Positions 63,905 through 64,000 of a stretch of DNA of 64,000 nt are shown here, one piece after another. Position 1 is the stretch's first letter. Every line of letters begins with the position of its first letter. Both the position numbers and the translations under genes were made by a program. Source of the stretch: VRUE01 sp963814915 (GTDB lineage: Bacteria > Actinomycetota > Thermoleophilia > Solirubrobacterales > 70-9); NCBI GenBank assembly GCA_963814915.1, contig CAWFEI010000011.1:54855-118854 (forward strand), in the 5' to 3' direction. Under the pieces are notes generated by a model. That model was not told where the DNA came from, ran no database searches, and saw nothing but the letters and a program-made list of their open reading frames with translations.

Positions 63905-64000
63905 CGAGAGGCTGCGATCTTCTCATACCTCGGCAGCGAATCTGCTCCTACTTTGCGCGATTTGCGAGTGCGTTGACTGCCAGCGGCAGACGATCGCAAC

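Larger units (their letters stand above)
55915..64000. mobile_element. Integrative/conjugative element 2 (right end outside the window)
   Basis: It starts after the tRNA-Arg with its own tyrosine integrase and continues with an HTH gene, two replication-relaxation proteins, a VirD4/TraG-like ATPase, a sigma factor, and an IS3 inside a host gene. No second copy of the tRNA 3' end is visible before 64000, so the boundary is open. Genes after about 62.6 kb may be cargo or chromosome. Confidence 0.5.

Overview
The window is high-GC (roughly 70% by eye) actinobacterial DNA. Gene content and protein style point to the class Thermoleophilia, probably Solirubrobacterales or a relative: split TauE halves, a PAC2 protein, a DUF1385 protein, an Arg/Glu/Ala-rich proteome, a CcmABC-hemA-hemC-cobA/hemD cluster, and a large secreted protein of a type I associate with that order. 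The placement is inference from protein families, not a search result.

Positions 1-48.4 kb are ordinary chromosome with short operons on both strands. In order they carry: the end of a RecB-like nuclease; PAC2; a split TauE/SafE permease; trehalose-phosphatase; PolX with a PHP domain; thioredoxin; a tautomerase; an OafA-type acyltransferase; ileS; an SDR; a FAD/Fe-S dehydrogenase with benzoylformate decarboxylase; an M15-like peptidase; fumC; an aldehyde dehydrogenase; a SpoIID-like protein; ychF; a PAP2 phosphatase; a BtrH-like protein; and a frameshifted secreted protein. These are followed by a methyltransferase, methylmalonyl-CoA epimerase, DUF1385, a GST-like protein, mgsA/rarA, a second aldehyde dehydrogenase, the cytochrome c maturation and heme/siroheme cluster with birA, a large helicase, TlpA, NfeD, slipin, a GalT-like protein and YceH.

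From 48.9 kb the DNA is mobile. The first 39 nt of a tRNA-Arg(CCU) gene occur at 48897-48935, and the whole tRNA lies at 55841-55914, directly after a tyrosine integrase. The roughly 6.9 kb between them is an integrated element carrying an MNT/HEPN pair plus a 62-aa third gene, an XRE regulator with a 458-aa PD-(D/E)XK-like protein (candidate defence operon), an IS21 element whose IstA and IstB are one polypeptide, an excisionase-like HTH gene and the integrase. A second integrase starts right after the tRNA. It opens another element that runs off the window and holds a VirD4/TraG-like coupling ATPase between two replication-relaxation paralogs, a sigma factor and an IS3 element inserted in a host gene.

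Two genome-wide patterns stand out. First, long hyphenated palindromes of about 38-63 bp sit inside or at the very ends of genes (ileS, fumC, mgsA, ccmD, hemA, hemD/birA). The ileS and fumC copies are related in sequence, and those in ileS and mgsA are read in frame as protein. Second, several reading frames are broken by apparent one-base indels (acyltransferase start, hemD end, secreted protein). This means either residual assembly errors or real decay, and it should be settled before these genes are called pseudogenes.
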